Assembly: GCA_963662965.1 (NCBI GenBank) | Contig: OY759970.1 | Location: 1,612,001 to 1,676,000 of the forward strand | Source of the DNA: DTWD01 sp963662965 | GTDB taxonomy: Bacteria; Acidobacteriota; Vicinamibacteria; Vicinamibacterales; UBA8438 | DNA: 64,000 nt | Direction of reading: 5' to 3' | Shown: positions 34,269 through 44,007 of the stretch, piece after piece | Numbering within the stretch: the stretch's first letter is position 1 | How the letters are laid out: each line of letters opens with the position of its first letter | Position numbers and translations under genes: made by a program | The notes under the pieces: generated by a model | What the model saw: only the letters and a program-made list of their open reading frames with translations | Database searches by the model: none | Told to the model about the DNA's origin: nothing

Positions 34269-36680
34269 ATGGAACACACGACAACTGCGCGGCCGTCCCG
34301 TGACGAGGCGCTGCGCCTCGTGCGTGACTCCGACTTACCTGCGCTGATGGAGCGGGCGTCGACCCTGAGAGACGCGGGGTTTGGCAACACGGTCACGTAC
34401 TCCAGGAAGGTCTTCGTTCCGCTCACTCAGCTGTGCCGTGATGTGTGTCACTACTGCACGTTCGCGCAACCGGCCAAGCCTGGTGAGCGCGCCTATCTGA
34501 CGATCGATGAAGTGATCGACATTGCTCGGCAGGGCGCGGATGCCGGCTGCCGGGAGGCCCTCTTCACGCTCGGGGACAAGCCGGAGGTGAGATACCCCCA
34601 GGCTCGGGAAGAACTGGCCGAGTTGGGATACTCCACGACCATCGACTACCTCGTGGCCGCGGCCAAGGCGGTCTTCGAGGCCACCGGCCTCTTCCCGCAC
34701 GCAAATCCGGGAATCGCCACCCGCGATGAGCTGATCGCATTGAAGGAGACCTGCCCGTCGCAGGGCATGATGCTCGAGAGTGTGTCACGGCGCCTGCTCG
34801 AGCGAGGCGAGGCGCACTTCGGCTCACCGGATAAGGATCCGGAGGCGAGGCTCGAGACGATGCGGGCGGCGGGCGAACTCGGAATCCCCTACACGTCAGG
34901 CATCCTCATTGGTATCGGTGAGACGCGGGAAGAGCGGATTGAGTCGCTTCTGGCGCTGCGGGATCTCCACGACACGTACGGTCACATTCAGGAAATCATC
35001 GTTCAGAACTTCAGGGCCAAAGAGGGCACCGCAATGGCCGGCGCTCCTGAACCCGAACTGGATGACCTCCTATGGACGATCGCTAGCGCCCGGATCATCT
35101 TTGGTCCCCACATGGCGATTCAGGCTCCCCCGAACTTGAGTCCGGACACGTTCGGCATCTTGATCCGGGCCGGACTCAACGACTGGGGAGGGGTCTCTCC
35201 GGTGACCCTGGACCATGTGAATCCGGAGGCGCCATGGCCACACCTGGAGCTTCTGGCCAGGCAGACCGAGGAAGAGGGCAAGGTCCTCGTGGAACGGCTC
35301 ACCGCCTATCCCCGCTACGTCAGAGAGATGGGCGCCTGGATCGCGGAGGGTTTGCGACCCGCCTTGGTCCAGGGATCGGACGCCGAAGGATTCGCCCGAG
35401 TAGATTCGTGGTCGCCGGGTGATGGTGATGCTCGATTGCCCGAGACGTTGTTGCGTCGCATTGGCACCACGTCCGCTCTGAATCTTTCGACGGGGCCATC
35501 GAAGAAAATAGACGAGCTGTGTGCCAAAGCGAGTCGCGGCATTGCGCTCACAGAGTGTGAGATTGCCGAGTTGTTCTCGGCCCGAGGCGATGATGTCGTC
35601 GCCGTCTTGCGGGCGGCCGACGCCCTTCGCCAACAGGTCAACGGCGATGAAGTGACGTACGTGGTCAATCGCAACATCAACTACACGAACGTCTGCTATT
35701 TCCGGTGCCAGTTCTGTGCATTCTCCAAAGGCAAGCTCAGCGAGAATCTGCGTGGAGCCTCCTATGACCTCGATCTGGATGAGATCAGCCGCCGCAGCAT
35801 CGAGGCGTGGGAGCGAGGCGGCACCGAGGTCTGCATGCAGGGCGGAATCCACCCGGAGTACACCGGGGAGACCTATCTGGAGATTTGTCGAACGGTGAAG
35901 TCAGCGGTGCCCGAGATGCATGTGCATGCATTTTCGCCACTGGAAGTCTGGCAGGGCGCCGACACGCTCGGGCTGTCGCTTCGGGACTTCTTGGTGCGGT
36001 TGCAGGATGCCGGACTCGGCACCTTGCCTGGCACGGCGGCCGAAGTCTTGGACGATGAGGTCAGACAAGAGTTGTGTCCCGACAAGCTCACGACGGATCA
36101 GTGGTTGGAGGTGATGGCCACCGCGCATGACGTCGGGTTCAAGACCACGGCCACCATCATGTACGGCCATATCGATCGCCCCCTGCACTGGGGCCGGCAC
36201 CTGAAGCGAATCAGGGACTTGCAGGTGCAGACCGGTGGGTTTACCGAATTTGTTCCCCTGCCGTTCGTGCATATGGAGGCACCGATTTACTTGAAGGGAA
36301 AAGCCCGCAAAGGCCCGACGTTCAGAGAATCGCTGCTGATGCACGCGGTCGCGCGACTGGCGTTGCATCCGGTGATTCCGAACATTCAGGCGTCGTGGGT
36401 GAAAATGGGACCGCGCGGCGTGGCCGAGTGCCTCAACGCCGGAGTCAACGACCTGGGTGGCACCTTGATGAACGAGAGTATTACGAGGGCCGCGGGGGCG
36501 TCGTTTGGTCAGGAGCTCCCGCCCGAGGAGATGGAATCGGTCATTGCATCCGTGAACCGGATTCCCAGACAGCGTTCAACGGCCTATGGGGAGCCGCCGG
36601 AACACCAGGTGAGACGATCGTTTGGCGCGGCGGAGTTGCTCCCGGTTATTCAGACGCCGGCGACTACTCAATCACATTGA
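34269..36680 (+). CDS. fbiC: 7,8-didemethyl-8-hydroxy-5-deazariboflavin (FO) synthase, CofG-CofH fusion
   Basis: 803 residues in two radical-SAM halves. CofG half: cluster Cys56, Cys60 and Cys63 (CRDVCHYC). CofH half: Cys476, Cys480 and Cys483 (CYFRCQFC). GGIHPEYTGETYLEI, HAFSPLEVWQGA, LPGTAAEVLDDEVR and the terminal MNESITRAAGA are CofH hallmarks. Together they make FO from 5-amino-6-ribitylaminouracil and tyrosine, the core of cofactor F420. In Actinobacteria and several other groups both activities are fused as here. Cytosolic. ATG 34269 starts the conserved DEALRLV segment. Other F420 genes (cofC, cofD, cofE) are not in the window. The third codon positions look slightly less GC-rich than neighbours, which could mean transfer. 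Confidence 0.94.
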   Translation: MEHTTTARPSRDEALRLVRDSDLPALMERASTLRDAGFGNTVTYSRKVFVPLTQLCRDVCHYCTFAQPAKPGERAYLTIDEVIDIARQGADAGCREALFTLGDKPEVRYPQAREELAELGYSTTIDYLVAAAKAVFEATGLFPHANPGIATRDELIALKETCPSQGMMLESVSRRLLERGEAHFGSPDKDPEARLETMRAAGELGIPYTSGILIGIGETREERIESLLALRDLHDTYGHIQEIIVQNFRAKEGTAMAGAPEPELDDLLWTIASARIIFGPHMAIQAPPNLSPDTFGILIRAGLNDWGGVSPVTLDHVNPEAPWPHLELLARQTEEEGKVLVERLTAYPRYVREMGAWIAEGLRPALVQGSDAEGFARVDSWSPGDGDARLPETLLRRIGTTSALNLSTGPSKKIDELCAKASRGIALTECEIAELFSARGDDVVAVLRAADALRQQVNGDEVTYVVNRNINYTNVCYFRCQFCAFSKGKLSENLRGASYDLDLDEISRRSIEAWERGGTEVCMQGGIHPEYTGETYLEICRTVKSAVPEMHVHAFSPLEVWQGADTLGLSLRDFLVRLQDAGLGTLPGTAAEVLDDEVRQELCPDKLTTDQWLEVMATAHDVGFKTTATIMYGHIDRPLHWGRHLKRIRDLQVQTGGFTEFVPLPFVHMEAPIYLKGKARKGPTFRESLLMHAVARLALHPVIPNIQASWVKMGPRGVAECLNAGVNDLGGTLMNESITRAAGASFGQELPPEEMESVIASVNRIPRQRSTAYGEPPEHQVRRSFGAAELLPVIQTPATTQSH

Positions 36681-36868
36681 TGAGCGCGTAGGTGATCGAC
36701 TCGCCCGGCACCACCACCACCTGGTGCCAAGCACGCGCGGGCACATGGAGCATGTCGCCCTCGGTGACCTGGAACTTCTGAGCGCCGCTGAGCTGGGGCC
36801 GCTGCTCTTCCGGGGACAGACCGTCTTTCCAGTTCACCCGCTCCCCACCGATACGAGCCGTGCCCGAC
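36664..36868 (-). pseudogene. Cupin-domain protein, C-terminal fragment
   Basis: Reading from about 36868 to the stop at 36664: GTARIGGERVNWKDGLSPEE, FQVTEGDMLHVPARAWHQVVVVPGES and YALINVIE. The motif EGDMLHVPARAWHQ is the second cupin box (G-x5-P-x4-H). The first box (with the metal-binding His-His-Glu) and the start are missing. Upstream, the frame goes into the antisense of a hydrolase remnant. It overlaps the 3' end of fbiC by 17 bases, so fbiC and the original cupin gene were convergent. Confidence 0.7.
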
Positions 36869-37537
36869 CCGTTGGGGGTGAGCCAAACCGGGTGGATCAT
36901 GCCACTCGCTGCGGTCCGCGCCAAGGACATTGCCTTTCTGATCAGCGTCTCCGGTGCGGCCGTCCTCGGGGCCGAGACGACGATCGATCATGCGCAACGC
37001 GCAATGGAAGCCGCGGGCACGCCGCCCCGGGCCGTCGAGCGGATCCTCGGCGTGCTGAAGCTGCAGTACGACTACGCGCGAACGGGCGAGGGATGAGACG
37101 AGTACGCGGCGGCCCGTGAGGCACTCGCCGCGCGGATGGGCCCGGCGCCCGACACGATCCCGGGAACCCCGGACGATCCCTACTGGCAATGCATGCGACG
37201 GTTGTACTTCTACGACCCCGCCCCGACGCTTCGCCAACTCCGGGTGCCGACCCTCGCGCTGTTCGGAGAGTTGGACAACAACATCTTGGCGGAGAAGAAC
37301 CAGCCCGCCTGGGAGGCGGCGCTTCGTGCCGATGGCCACCCGGACTACACGTTACGAACGCTGCCGAACGCGAACCACCTTCAGCTCGAGGCGGTGGTTT
37401 GCAACAACGCGGAGATGGCGTCATTGCAGCGATTCGTGCCAGCCTACTTCACCACCGTCCACGACTGGGCTCGCGGAACGGATCCAAGGTTTCGGCGTGC
37501 CCAGGTAGCTACTTCCAGCCGCTCGACTTGCGCGTGA
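36869..37537 (+). pseudogene. Alpha/beta-hydrolase, C-terminal half with in-frame TGA
   Basis: Homology begins abruptly at the nucleophile elbow GVSQTGWIMPLAA (Ser in VSQTGW) and continues as FLISVSGAAVLGAE. The frame is interrupted by TGA at 37094-37096 in GEG-stop-DEYAAAREAL, where a Trp (TGG) is expected, then goes on to RVPTLALFGELDNNILAEKN (acid residue) and LPNANHLQLEAVV (catalytic His). The enzyme resembles exported peptidase- or esterase-type hydrolases with GxSxxGW elbows. The N-terminal half (signal peptide, oxyanion region) is lost at the junction with the antisense cupin fragment. Translation restart at 37136 would give only the C-terminal third. Confidence 0.78.
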
Positions 37538-37961
37538 ACCGTGCGGGCAACGCCGGCTTGCGCTCCCGTTCGGGCTCCGGCTCCCCCGCCGCGAGGGTGA
37601 TCTCGCGTTCGAGCTCCTCTTCGTTGGGCAGACCGGCGAACTGCTCCACGAACATCAGGGAGTGTTGCGACGGGATCTCAAATGTTTTGCCGCAGGTCTT
37701 ACAGGTGACGTGGTCGTCGACGCGAAGCAGGTAGTCGCGCAGCTTCTCGAACTTGGCCAGATCCTCCCGGTTGGCCCCGGCCGGCAGCCTGTTTTTCTTC
37801 GAGTGCCGGACCCACCGAATGCTGTACTCGCCGGTGCGCCGGCACCGGGGGCACTGGTATCGCCCGGATCGGGTTTCCGGCTTCTTGTGAAAAAGGGCCT
37901 GCTCGTTGAGCGCCATCCCCGTAATGGTAACAATCTCCGGCGACGCAGGTGATATGGTCAT
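37509..37961 (-). CDS. Zinc-ribbon protein of unknown function
   Basis: 150 residues from ATG 37961 (GAAGGA just upstream) or 135 from ATG 37916. Two Cys pairs form a probable zinc ribbon: YQCPRCRRTG and VTCKTCGKTF, separated by a basic segment (RWVRHSKKNRLPAGANREDLAKFEKLRDYL). The end is charged (EREITLAAGEPEPERERK). This looks like a small nucleic-acid- or protein-binding factor; the family is not recognised. Its 3' end overlaps the hydrolase remnant by 29 bases in convergent orientation. Starts 28 bp from the divergent SnoaL-like gene. Confidence 0.6.
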   Translation of the reverse strand: MTISPASPEIVTITGMALNEQALFHKKPETRSGRYQCPRCRRTGEYSIRWVRHSKKNRLPAGANREDLAKFEKLRDYLLRVDDHVTCKTCGKTFEIPSQHSLMFVEQFAGLPNEEELEREITLAAGEPEPERERKPALPARFTRKSSGWK

Positions 37962-37988
37962 GGTCCTTCGTCTCTCAAGGAGCGATCG

Positions 37989-38525
37989 ATGCCGGTCATT
38001 ACCCACGCGGCATACCGACGCGTCATGCTGTCCCTATTGGCGCTGTGCGCTTCGGCTTCGTCATCAAGTGAAGCTGTCGCGCAAGAGGTCGGTGCCGTAG
38101 CGGACAAAGTTGCCATTGCGGAACAGCTTGCGCAGTACTCCTATCGGTGGGACGCCAAAGACGGAGAGGAGTTTGCGGACCTCTTTACCGAGGACGGCGT
38201 CATGGAGCGCTGGCGTGAAGGTGAGCTGGTGAGCGGGTCCCGGGTCGTGGGTCGTCAGGCCATCCTTGACTATGCCAATGGGTCCCGTCACGGGCGGCTC
38301 GCCGATCGACAGACCCGGCACCATTTTTCCGCGCTCGTGTTCTTGGAGCTCTCGGCCGATTCCGCCGTCACGGAAAACATGGCCTTGATCACGCACCAAA
38401 CCGCGGACGATAGAGCCCCATTCATTGCCTCGTCTGGAATTTACCTAAACACCTGGAAGCGGACTGACCACGGCTGGAAGATTGCCGAGCGCGTCTTGTT
38501 TACCGACCGCTTCACCAAGCCCTGA
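37989..38525 (+). CDS. Exported SnoaL/NTF2-like protein
   Basis: 178 residues. A signal peptide (VMLSLLALCASASSSSEAVAQE) precedes a SnoaL_4-type cone-shaped fold: VAIAEQLAQYSYRWDAKDGEEFADLFTEDGVME, VGRQAILDYANG, TRHHFSALVFLELSAD, YLNTWKRTDHGWKIAERVLFTD. RWDAKD carries the usual Asp of this fold. Members bind small hydrophobic compounds or act as isomerases or dehydratases; the periplasmic versions are uncharacterised. RBS AAGGAG at 37977-37982. The next gene (38544) follows after 18 bp on the same strand and may be cotranscribed. Confidence 0.8.
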   Translation: MPVITHAAYRRVMLSLLALCASASSSSEAVAQEVGAVADKVAIAEQLAQYSYRWDAKDGEEFADLFTEDGVMERWREGELVSGSRVVGRQAILDYANGSRHGRLADRQTRHHFSALVFLELSADSAVTENMALITHQTADDRAPFIASSGIYLNTWKRTDHGWKIAERVLFTDRFTKP

Positions 38526-38543
38526 CGATGTGACGAGGATCCC

Positions 38544-39764
38544 ATGAGCCCCATTGCTCGTAGTCGAGGTCCGTTGCTTGCCGTCACGCTGGCGCTCGCT
38601 GTCGGCAGCGTGTCCTCGTTCGCCCAGCGGCGTGACGGGGTGCCGGCGCTGCCACCGCCGGACCGGCAGGTCGTGCTCCGCACCGCCGAGGTGCCTCGGA
38701 TTCGCGTCGTGGTGATCGCCGGCGGGCTCTCGCATCCTTGGGGAATGGCGTTCAGACGCAACGGCGACATCCTCGTGACGGAACGTGACACCGGCACCCT
38801 GCGGGTGATCCGCGACGGCCAGCTTCTGGAGCGAGACATCCCGGGTGTGCCAGAGGTGTTCTCCGAGCCGGTCCGCGCCGGGCTGATGGACATCGCGCTC
38901 CACCCGGATGATGACCGCATCGTCTACGTGACCTATTCCAAGTCGATCGAGCGGGACGGAGAATCGGGCGTGACGGTCGCGCTCGCCCGAGGCCGCCTGG
39001 ACGAAGGTGCGGGGGCGCTGACCGAGGTGCGTGACATCTTCGTCGCGGAAGGGATGGATCGCGGTATCGCCGCGTCCAGGGTCATGTTCGCCCCGGACGG
39101 CACGCTGTTCATGACGGTCGGCGGATCCTACGTGTTCGCGGACACCGGAGACTACGCGCAGGACCCCGGTACCCATTTCGGCAAGCTGATGCGGCTCAAC
39201 GACGATGGGACGCCGCCCGACGACAACCCGTTCGTCGGCACGACGGGATACTTGCCGGAGATCTACTCCATGGGGCATCGGAACCAGCTCGGACTGGCGT
39301 TTCACCCGGAGACCGGCGACCTCTGGGCGACCGAGAACGGACCGCAGGGCGGTGACGAGGCCAACATCATCATGTCGGGCCGAAACTACGGCTGGCCGCT
39401 CGCCTCCTACAGCCGGGAGTACTCCGGCGTCCGGGTGACCGATACGCCGTGGCTGGCGGAGTTCGAGCAGCCGGAGATCCTCTGGTGGCCGTCGATCGGA
39501 CCGTCGGGGTTGACCTTCTACACCGGCGAGCATTTTCCCGCCTGGCAGGGCAACCTCTTCGCCGGCTCGATGCGGGAAGGGGGGATGCCGCACACCGGGC
39601 ATCTGGAGCGGATCGTGTTTAACCGGCAGGGACAGGAGATTCGACGGGAGTCGCTGCTCACCGAACTCAAGCAGCGCATCCGCGACGTCCGGCAGGGGCC
39701 CGACGGGTACTTGTATGTTTTGACCGACGAGGACAACGCGGTGCTGCTGCGACTCGAGCCGGCG
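38544..39764 (+). CDS. PQQ-type glucose/sorbosone dehydrogenase-like protein
   Basis: The six-bladed propeller domain spans about residues 35-405: signal peptide up to SSFAQ, then VIAGGLSHPWGMAFRRNGDILVTERDTGTLRVI, LMDIALHPD, GTHFGKLMRLNDDG, IYSMGHRNQLGLAFHPETGDLWATENGPQGGDEANII and a last blade VRQGPDGYLYVLTDEDNAVLLRLEPA. HRN and ENGPQGGDE line the cofactor site in soluble aldose sugar dehydrogenases. Periplasmic sugar or alcohol oxidation. Instead of a stop after LRLEPA the frame runs on (HAIVDPPGTNTLVDRLTEP) into the leader of the next gene, up to 40022, so the natural stop is lost. Confidence 0.85.
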
Positions 39765-40933
39765 CACGCGATCGTTGATCCCCCCGGCACCAACACGCTC
39801 GTCGACCGCCTGACGGAGCCTCGCGTCCCGCCACTCGCGGAGGCGGACTGGACCGAGGAGCAGCGCAGCGCGCGCTCGTGGAGCGGCACGCGCCAGACGG
39901 CCGTCCGGGGAACGCGCTCCGCACGCTGGCGCGGGTGCCGGCGCTGGCCGACCGGGTCTTTCCCTTCATGCGTTATCTCACCGCCGACTCGACGCTGTCG
40001 CCGCGTCATCGCGCCATCTTGATCCTGCGCACCGCGTGGCTCACCCAGAGTGCCAACCTCTGGGCGACGCACGCGAGTCGGGCCGGAGCGTCGGGATTGA
40101 CCCTGACCGATGCCGACGTGCAACGCATTGCGGAGGGGCCGGCGGCTGAGGGGTGGAGCGAGTTTGATGCCGTCTTGCTTGGGCTGGCCGACGAGCTCTT
40201 CCGGAACGCGGCGGTGACCGACCAGACCTGGGAGGCGCTCTCCGAGCAGTACGACGTCTACAACGTGGTCGACGCCGTCATGACCGTGGCCGAGACGACG
40301 TCGAACGCGGTCCTGTTCAACTCGCTGGGGATTCAGCCTGACTCTGGCGAAGACGTGACCGCGCGCATCCCGAGTACAGATGTGGCCTACCGCGTGGACG
40401 TACCCGACCGCGAGCCGCCGCTCACGGCGCCGCGCATCGAACCGGTCGAGGGTGACGGCCTACGGGTCTCGCGCACCTTCCGCCGGCACCCAGAGATGGC
40501 CGACGCGCGCGCGACGAATCCAGGGTACGTGAATAACCCCGAACGGTCGCGTTTGACGCCGCACGACCGCGAGCTGCTCATCCTCCGCACGGGGTGGAAC
40601 GCTCAAGCCGTGTACGAATGGGCGAAGCACGTCGGGAGTGTCGGCCGGGCGCGCGACCGCGGACTCGAGCCGCTCTGGATCGCGCAGGGCAAGGATGCGC
40701 GCGGCTGGAATGAGATCGAACGCGCCCTGATCGACGCGGCGGACGAGATGTATCGGGATGCGATGATCTCCGACGCGACCTGGGCGGCGTTGTCCGACCG
40801 CTACGACACGCACCAGATGATGAGCATCGCCGCCACGGCGGCGCGGTATCGAATGGTGTCGATGACCCTCAATGCCTTCGGCGTGCAACCGCTTCCAGAT
40901 GACGAGCGATTGCCGGTGCTCGAAGACTATTGA
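39765..40933 (+). pseudogene. Double carboxymuconolactone-decarboxylase-domain protein with a shifted start
   Basis: The N-terminus (NTLVDRLTEPRVPPLAEADWTEEQR) is in frame with the upstream sorbosone dehydrogenase, with no start codon of its own. At about 39860 CAGCG is written twice in tandem, which shifts the frame; after it the normal product follows: LVERHAPDGRPGNALRTLARVP, then two related helical domains (LSPRHRAILILRTAWLTQSANLW and LTPHDRELLILRTGWNAQAVYEW, each with the HR/HD-x-LLILR core). GTG 39878 could start a 351-residue protein that has both domains nearly whole, so function may persist. No CxxC is present, so it is not an AhpD-type peroxidase. Confidence 0.75.
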
Positions 40934-40961
40934 TCATCACGCACGCTGCTGATAAAGCTCC

Positions 40962-42371
40962 GTGGCTCGAGTAAGCGCCGAGAGCGAATTCGACCGGTTT
41001 ACCGAGACACACCCGGCGTACGCCGAAACGTCTAGGCTCGATGACTTTCGTCGTGACGAGTTCGGACGGCTCGACGCGACTGGTCAGGTCTATCTCGATT
41101 ACACCGGAGGCAGCCTCTACGCGGCAAGTCACGTGACGCGCCACCTCTCGCAGCTCGCGGAGGGTGTCTTCGGCAACCCGCACTCGCTGAATCCGCCATC
41201 TCGACGGTCGACCGCGCTGGTGGAGTCGTGTCGCAAGCGCATCCTACGTTTTTTCAAGGCCTCGCCGAAAGATTACGTCGTGGTGTTTACCGCGAACGCC
41301 AGCCACGCGTTGAAGCTCGTCGGCGAGTCCTATCCGTTCCGGCCAGACGATCGCTTTCTCCTCACGTTCGACAATCACAACTCGGTCAACGGGATTCGTG
41401 AGTTCGACCGCGTGCGCGGCGCGCAGACGCTGTATGTGCCGGTATTACCACCGGATCTCCGAGCTGATGAGTCAGTGCTGCTCGCCAGGCTCGAGGCCCA
41501 TGAGAACACCAGCGGTCACAACTTGTTCGCCTACCCGGCGCAGTCGAATTTCTCCGGAGTCCGGCATCCACTGCAGTGGATTGACGTCGCGCACGAGGGT
41601 CACTGGGACGTGCTCCTCGACGCGGCGGCGTTCGTGCCGACGAACCGCCTCGATCTCAGCCGATGGAGTCCAGATTTTGTCGCGATGTCGTTCTACAAGA
41701 TGTTCGGGTACCCGACCGGGGTCGGCGCTCTCGTCGCGCGTAGGTCGGCGCTCGACAAGCTCCATCGCCCTTGGTTTGCCGGCGGCACGGTGTCGGTTGC
41801 CTCGGTGCAAGGTGACCGCCATCACTTCGCAGCCGGAGCGCCCGCGTTCGAGGACGGCACGATTGACTACCTCAACATCCCGGCCGTCGAGATGGGGCTC
41901 GATCTTATCGACCAACTCGGCGTCGATCTGATCCAGACGCGCGTCGCTTGTCTCACGGCGTGGCTCCTCGAGGAGCTGTCCGGACTCCGGCACACGACGG
42001 GCCGTCGGCTCGCGCGGATCTATGGACCGCTGTCGTCGAAGGATCGAGGGGGCACGGTCGCCTTCAATTTCTACGACGCGTCGGGAGCGGTGATCTCGCA
42101 CGACCAGATCGAGCAGCTGGCTGCCGACCAGGGGATCGCCCTGAGAACCGGGTGCTTCTGTAATCCAGGAGCGGGGGAGGTCGCGCTCGGCGTGAGCCAG
42201 AACGAGCTCACCCGCTGCTTCCGAGAATCGCAGGGGCGCATGGAGCGAGAGGACCTGATGCGCTGCATCGACGCCGAAAGCACCGGCGCCGTCAGGGTGT
42301 CACTGGGGTGGGCGTCGAACTTCGGCGACATGCACAGATTTCTCGCGTTCGCCGGAGCGCTCGTCAGCTGA
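40962..42371 (+). CDS. Class V aminotransferase, molybdenum-cofactor-sulfurase-like
   Basis: 469 residues, PLP fold type I. The Schiff-base Lys is in MSFYKMFGYPTGVGAL, a motif typical of MOCOS-type sulfurases; the persulfide-type Cys region near the end is RTGCFCNPGAGE. Other landmarks: VYLDYTGGSLYAASHV, GNPHSLNPPS, DAAAFVPTNRLDLS. Such enzymes act as cysteine desulfurases that transfer sulfur, for example to the molybdenum cofactor; the MOSC domain that often follows is absent. Cytosolic. GTG start. The region upstream of trkA begins after this gene. Confidence 0.85.
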   Translation: MARVSAESEFDRFTETHPAYAETSRLDDFRRDEFGRLDATGQVYLDYTGGSLYAASHVTRHLSQLAEGVFGNPHSLNPPSRRSTALVESCRKRILRFFKASPKDYVVVFTANASHALKLVGESYPFRPDDRFLLTFDNHNSVNGIREFDRVRGAQTLYVPVLPPDLRADESVLLARLEAHENTSGHNLFAYPAQSNFSGVRHPLQWIDVAHEGHWDVLLDAAAFVPTNRLDLSRWSPDFVAMSFYKMFGYPTGVGALVARRSALDKLHRPWFAGGTVSVASVQGDRHHFAAGAPAFEDGTIDYLNIPAVEMGLDLIDQLGVDLIQTRVACLTAWLLEELSGLRHTTGRRLARIYGPLSSKDRGGTVAFNFYDASGAVISHDQIEQLAADQGIALRTGCFCNPGAGEVALGVSQNELTRCFRESQGRMEREDLMRCIDAESTGAVRVSLGWASNFGDMHRFLAFAGALVS

Positions 42372-42574
42372 TAGGACTCGTCACTACCGAAGTGGTCCGT
42401 GCTTCCGCATATTGGCGGATCGAACGATCAGCATCGCCGAATCGACGCCCGGCGCGTCGGGCACCGCATGTTCAGCCCGACCCATTCTAGCGCCGCGGCG
42501 GGCCCTCCAGACCAAGAAATTGCTGCTATATTTGCGCTGCAAATACCGGCGCTCTACCCGGCTAGTCCCATCGG
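42372..42574. other. Gene-free stretch upstream of trkA
   Basis: 203 bases without a convincing gene. It contains a near palindrome ATTTGC-GCT-GCAAAT (42531-42545) about 30 bp before the trkA start, in a locally AT-richer segment (GCTATATTTGCG). This could be an operator or part of a promoter (TATATT as a -10 element). Nothing else was recognised. Confidence 0.35.
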
Positions 42575-43915
42575 ATGCGCATCATCATCATCGGCGGCGG
42601 AGCGGTCGGTTACCCGCTCGCCGTGGCGCTGTCAGCTCAACATGACGTGTTCGTCGTGGATCCCGATCCGCTGCGCGCCGCTCGGTTCGGCGATCTCGAC
42701 GTCGAGTTCGTCACGGGCGGCGGCACCAACCCGAACGTACTCCGACGGGCGGGGGCCGACAGGTGCGAGCTTCTGATAGCGACGACGCGACTTGACGAGG
42801 TCAACATCGTCGTCTGCTCGCTGGGGAGTCAGCTCGGTGCGCGCCGGACTATTTGCTTTGTCACGAAGGAAGACTTCCTTCTTGCGCCGGGTGGGCCCGA
42901 ACACCTCAAGGAACATTTCGGCATTGACTAGGTGATCTGGCCCGAGGCGCAGCTCGCGGCAGCCATCGAGCGGATCATCAGAGCACCTGGTGCCATCGAT
43001 GCCAACGTCTTCGCCGATGGTCGCATCCAGCTGCTCGAGTTCCGTCTCGATGCCGTGTCCCCCTTCGTCGGCCGCTCGGTGGCGAGCCTGCCGCTCCCTC
43101 CGGGCGTCGTCATCGTGGCGCTGAAGCAGAGGGGGGACCAGACCTCGGTGCCGCGCGGAGCCAGCGTGTTGTCGTCGCAGGACAAGATGGTCGTGATGGG
43201 GACGCGCGAAGGAATGCGCCAACTGCGCGAGCAGATGTCGCTCGCAACCAGCGACGGGACCTCGCAATTGGTCACCATTATTGGTGGTGGCGACGTCGGA
43301 TCCCGTCTCGCCCAGCAGCTCGATCAAGCTGAAGGTATCCGCCTGCGGGTCATTGAACGGGATCAGATACGTGGCGAGATGCTCGCGGCAACCCTCAGGC
43401 GAGGGCTGGTCCTGAGCGGCGATGGCACCGACTTGAAGCTGCTCGAGTCGGAGGACATCGGCCGGAGTGACGCGCTCGTCTCCGTCATTGACAACGACGA
43501 GCGAAATCTCCTCGCGTCGCTGTTGGGGCGTCAGCTCGGCGTCAAGCGGGTCATCACGCGCGTCAGCAAGCCGTCGAATCGTCGGCTGTTCGAGCGAGTC
43601 GGCGTCGACGTGGCGCTGTCCGCCCGCGGCGCCGCGGTGACCTCGGTCGTGCACCAGATCGACGGTGGACGTGCGAACCTGCTCACGGTGCTGGAGGAAG
43701 GACAGGCCCGCGTCCTGGAGATCGCGGTGCCCGAGGACTTTCCCGACGCGGCGGTCAAGGATCTGGGGCTTCCGCGCGAGTCGATCATCGGCACGGTGCT
43801 GAGAGACGACGACGTCATCGTCCCCGGAGGCGAGGACATGGTGCGAGGTGGGAACCACCTGCTGGTGTGCTGCACGAAGGCGGCGGTGGCTGACGTGCGC
43901 GATCTCTTCGCCTAG
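42575..43915 (+). pseudogene. trkA: Trk potassium uptake protein TrkA, interrupted by TAG
   Basis: Two parts lie in one frame. Part 1 (42575-42928, 118 codons): RCK_N domain MRIIIIGGGAVGYPLAVAL, nucleotide-binding GGGAVG, up to HFGID. A TAG at 42929-42931 follows. Part 2 (from GTG 42932): VIWPEAQLAAAIERII, the first RCK_C domain, then a second RCK_N (LVTIIGGGDVGSRLAQQL) and RCK_C to 43915. Without the stop the protein has 446 residues, normal for TrkA (458). TAG GTG is directly joined, so ribosomes might restart at GTG and produce the protein in two pieces; otherwise it is a nonsense mutant. TrkA gates the K+ channel TrkH, whose gene follows at 44008. Confidence 0.88.
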
Positions 43916-44007
43916 GAGCCCGTGGTGAAAGTCGCGCGTGGCCCCGAGAACCCGTTGAGTCGAAGTCGCGTCTGGCCAGTGCAAGGCGGGAACGGACAGG
44001 CCACTAG

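Noticed and set aside
38445..39767. 440-codon frame on the minus strand
   Set aside because: Antisense to the sorbosone dehydrogenase; typical mirror frame of high-GC coding sequence.
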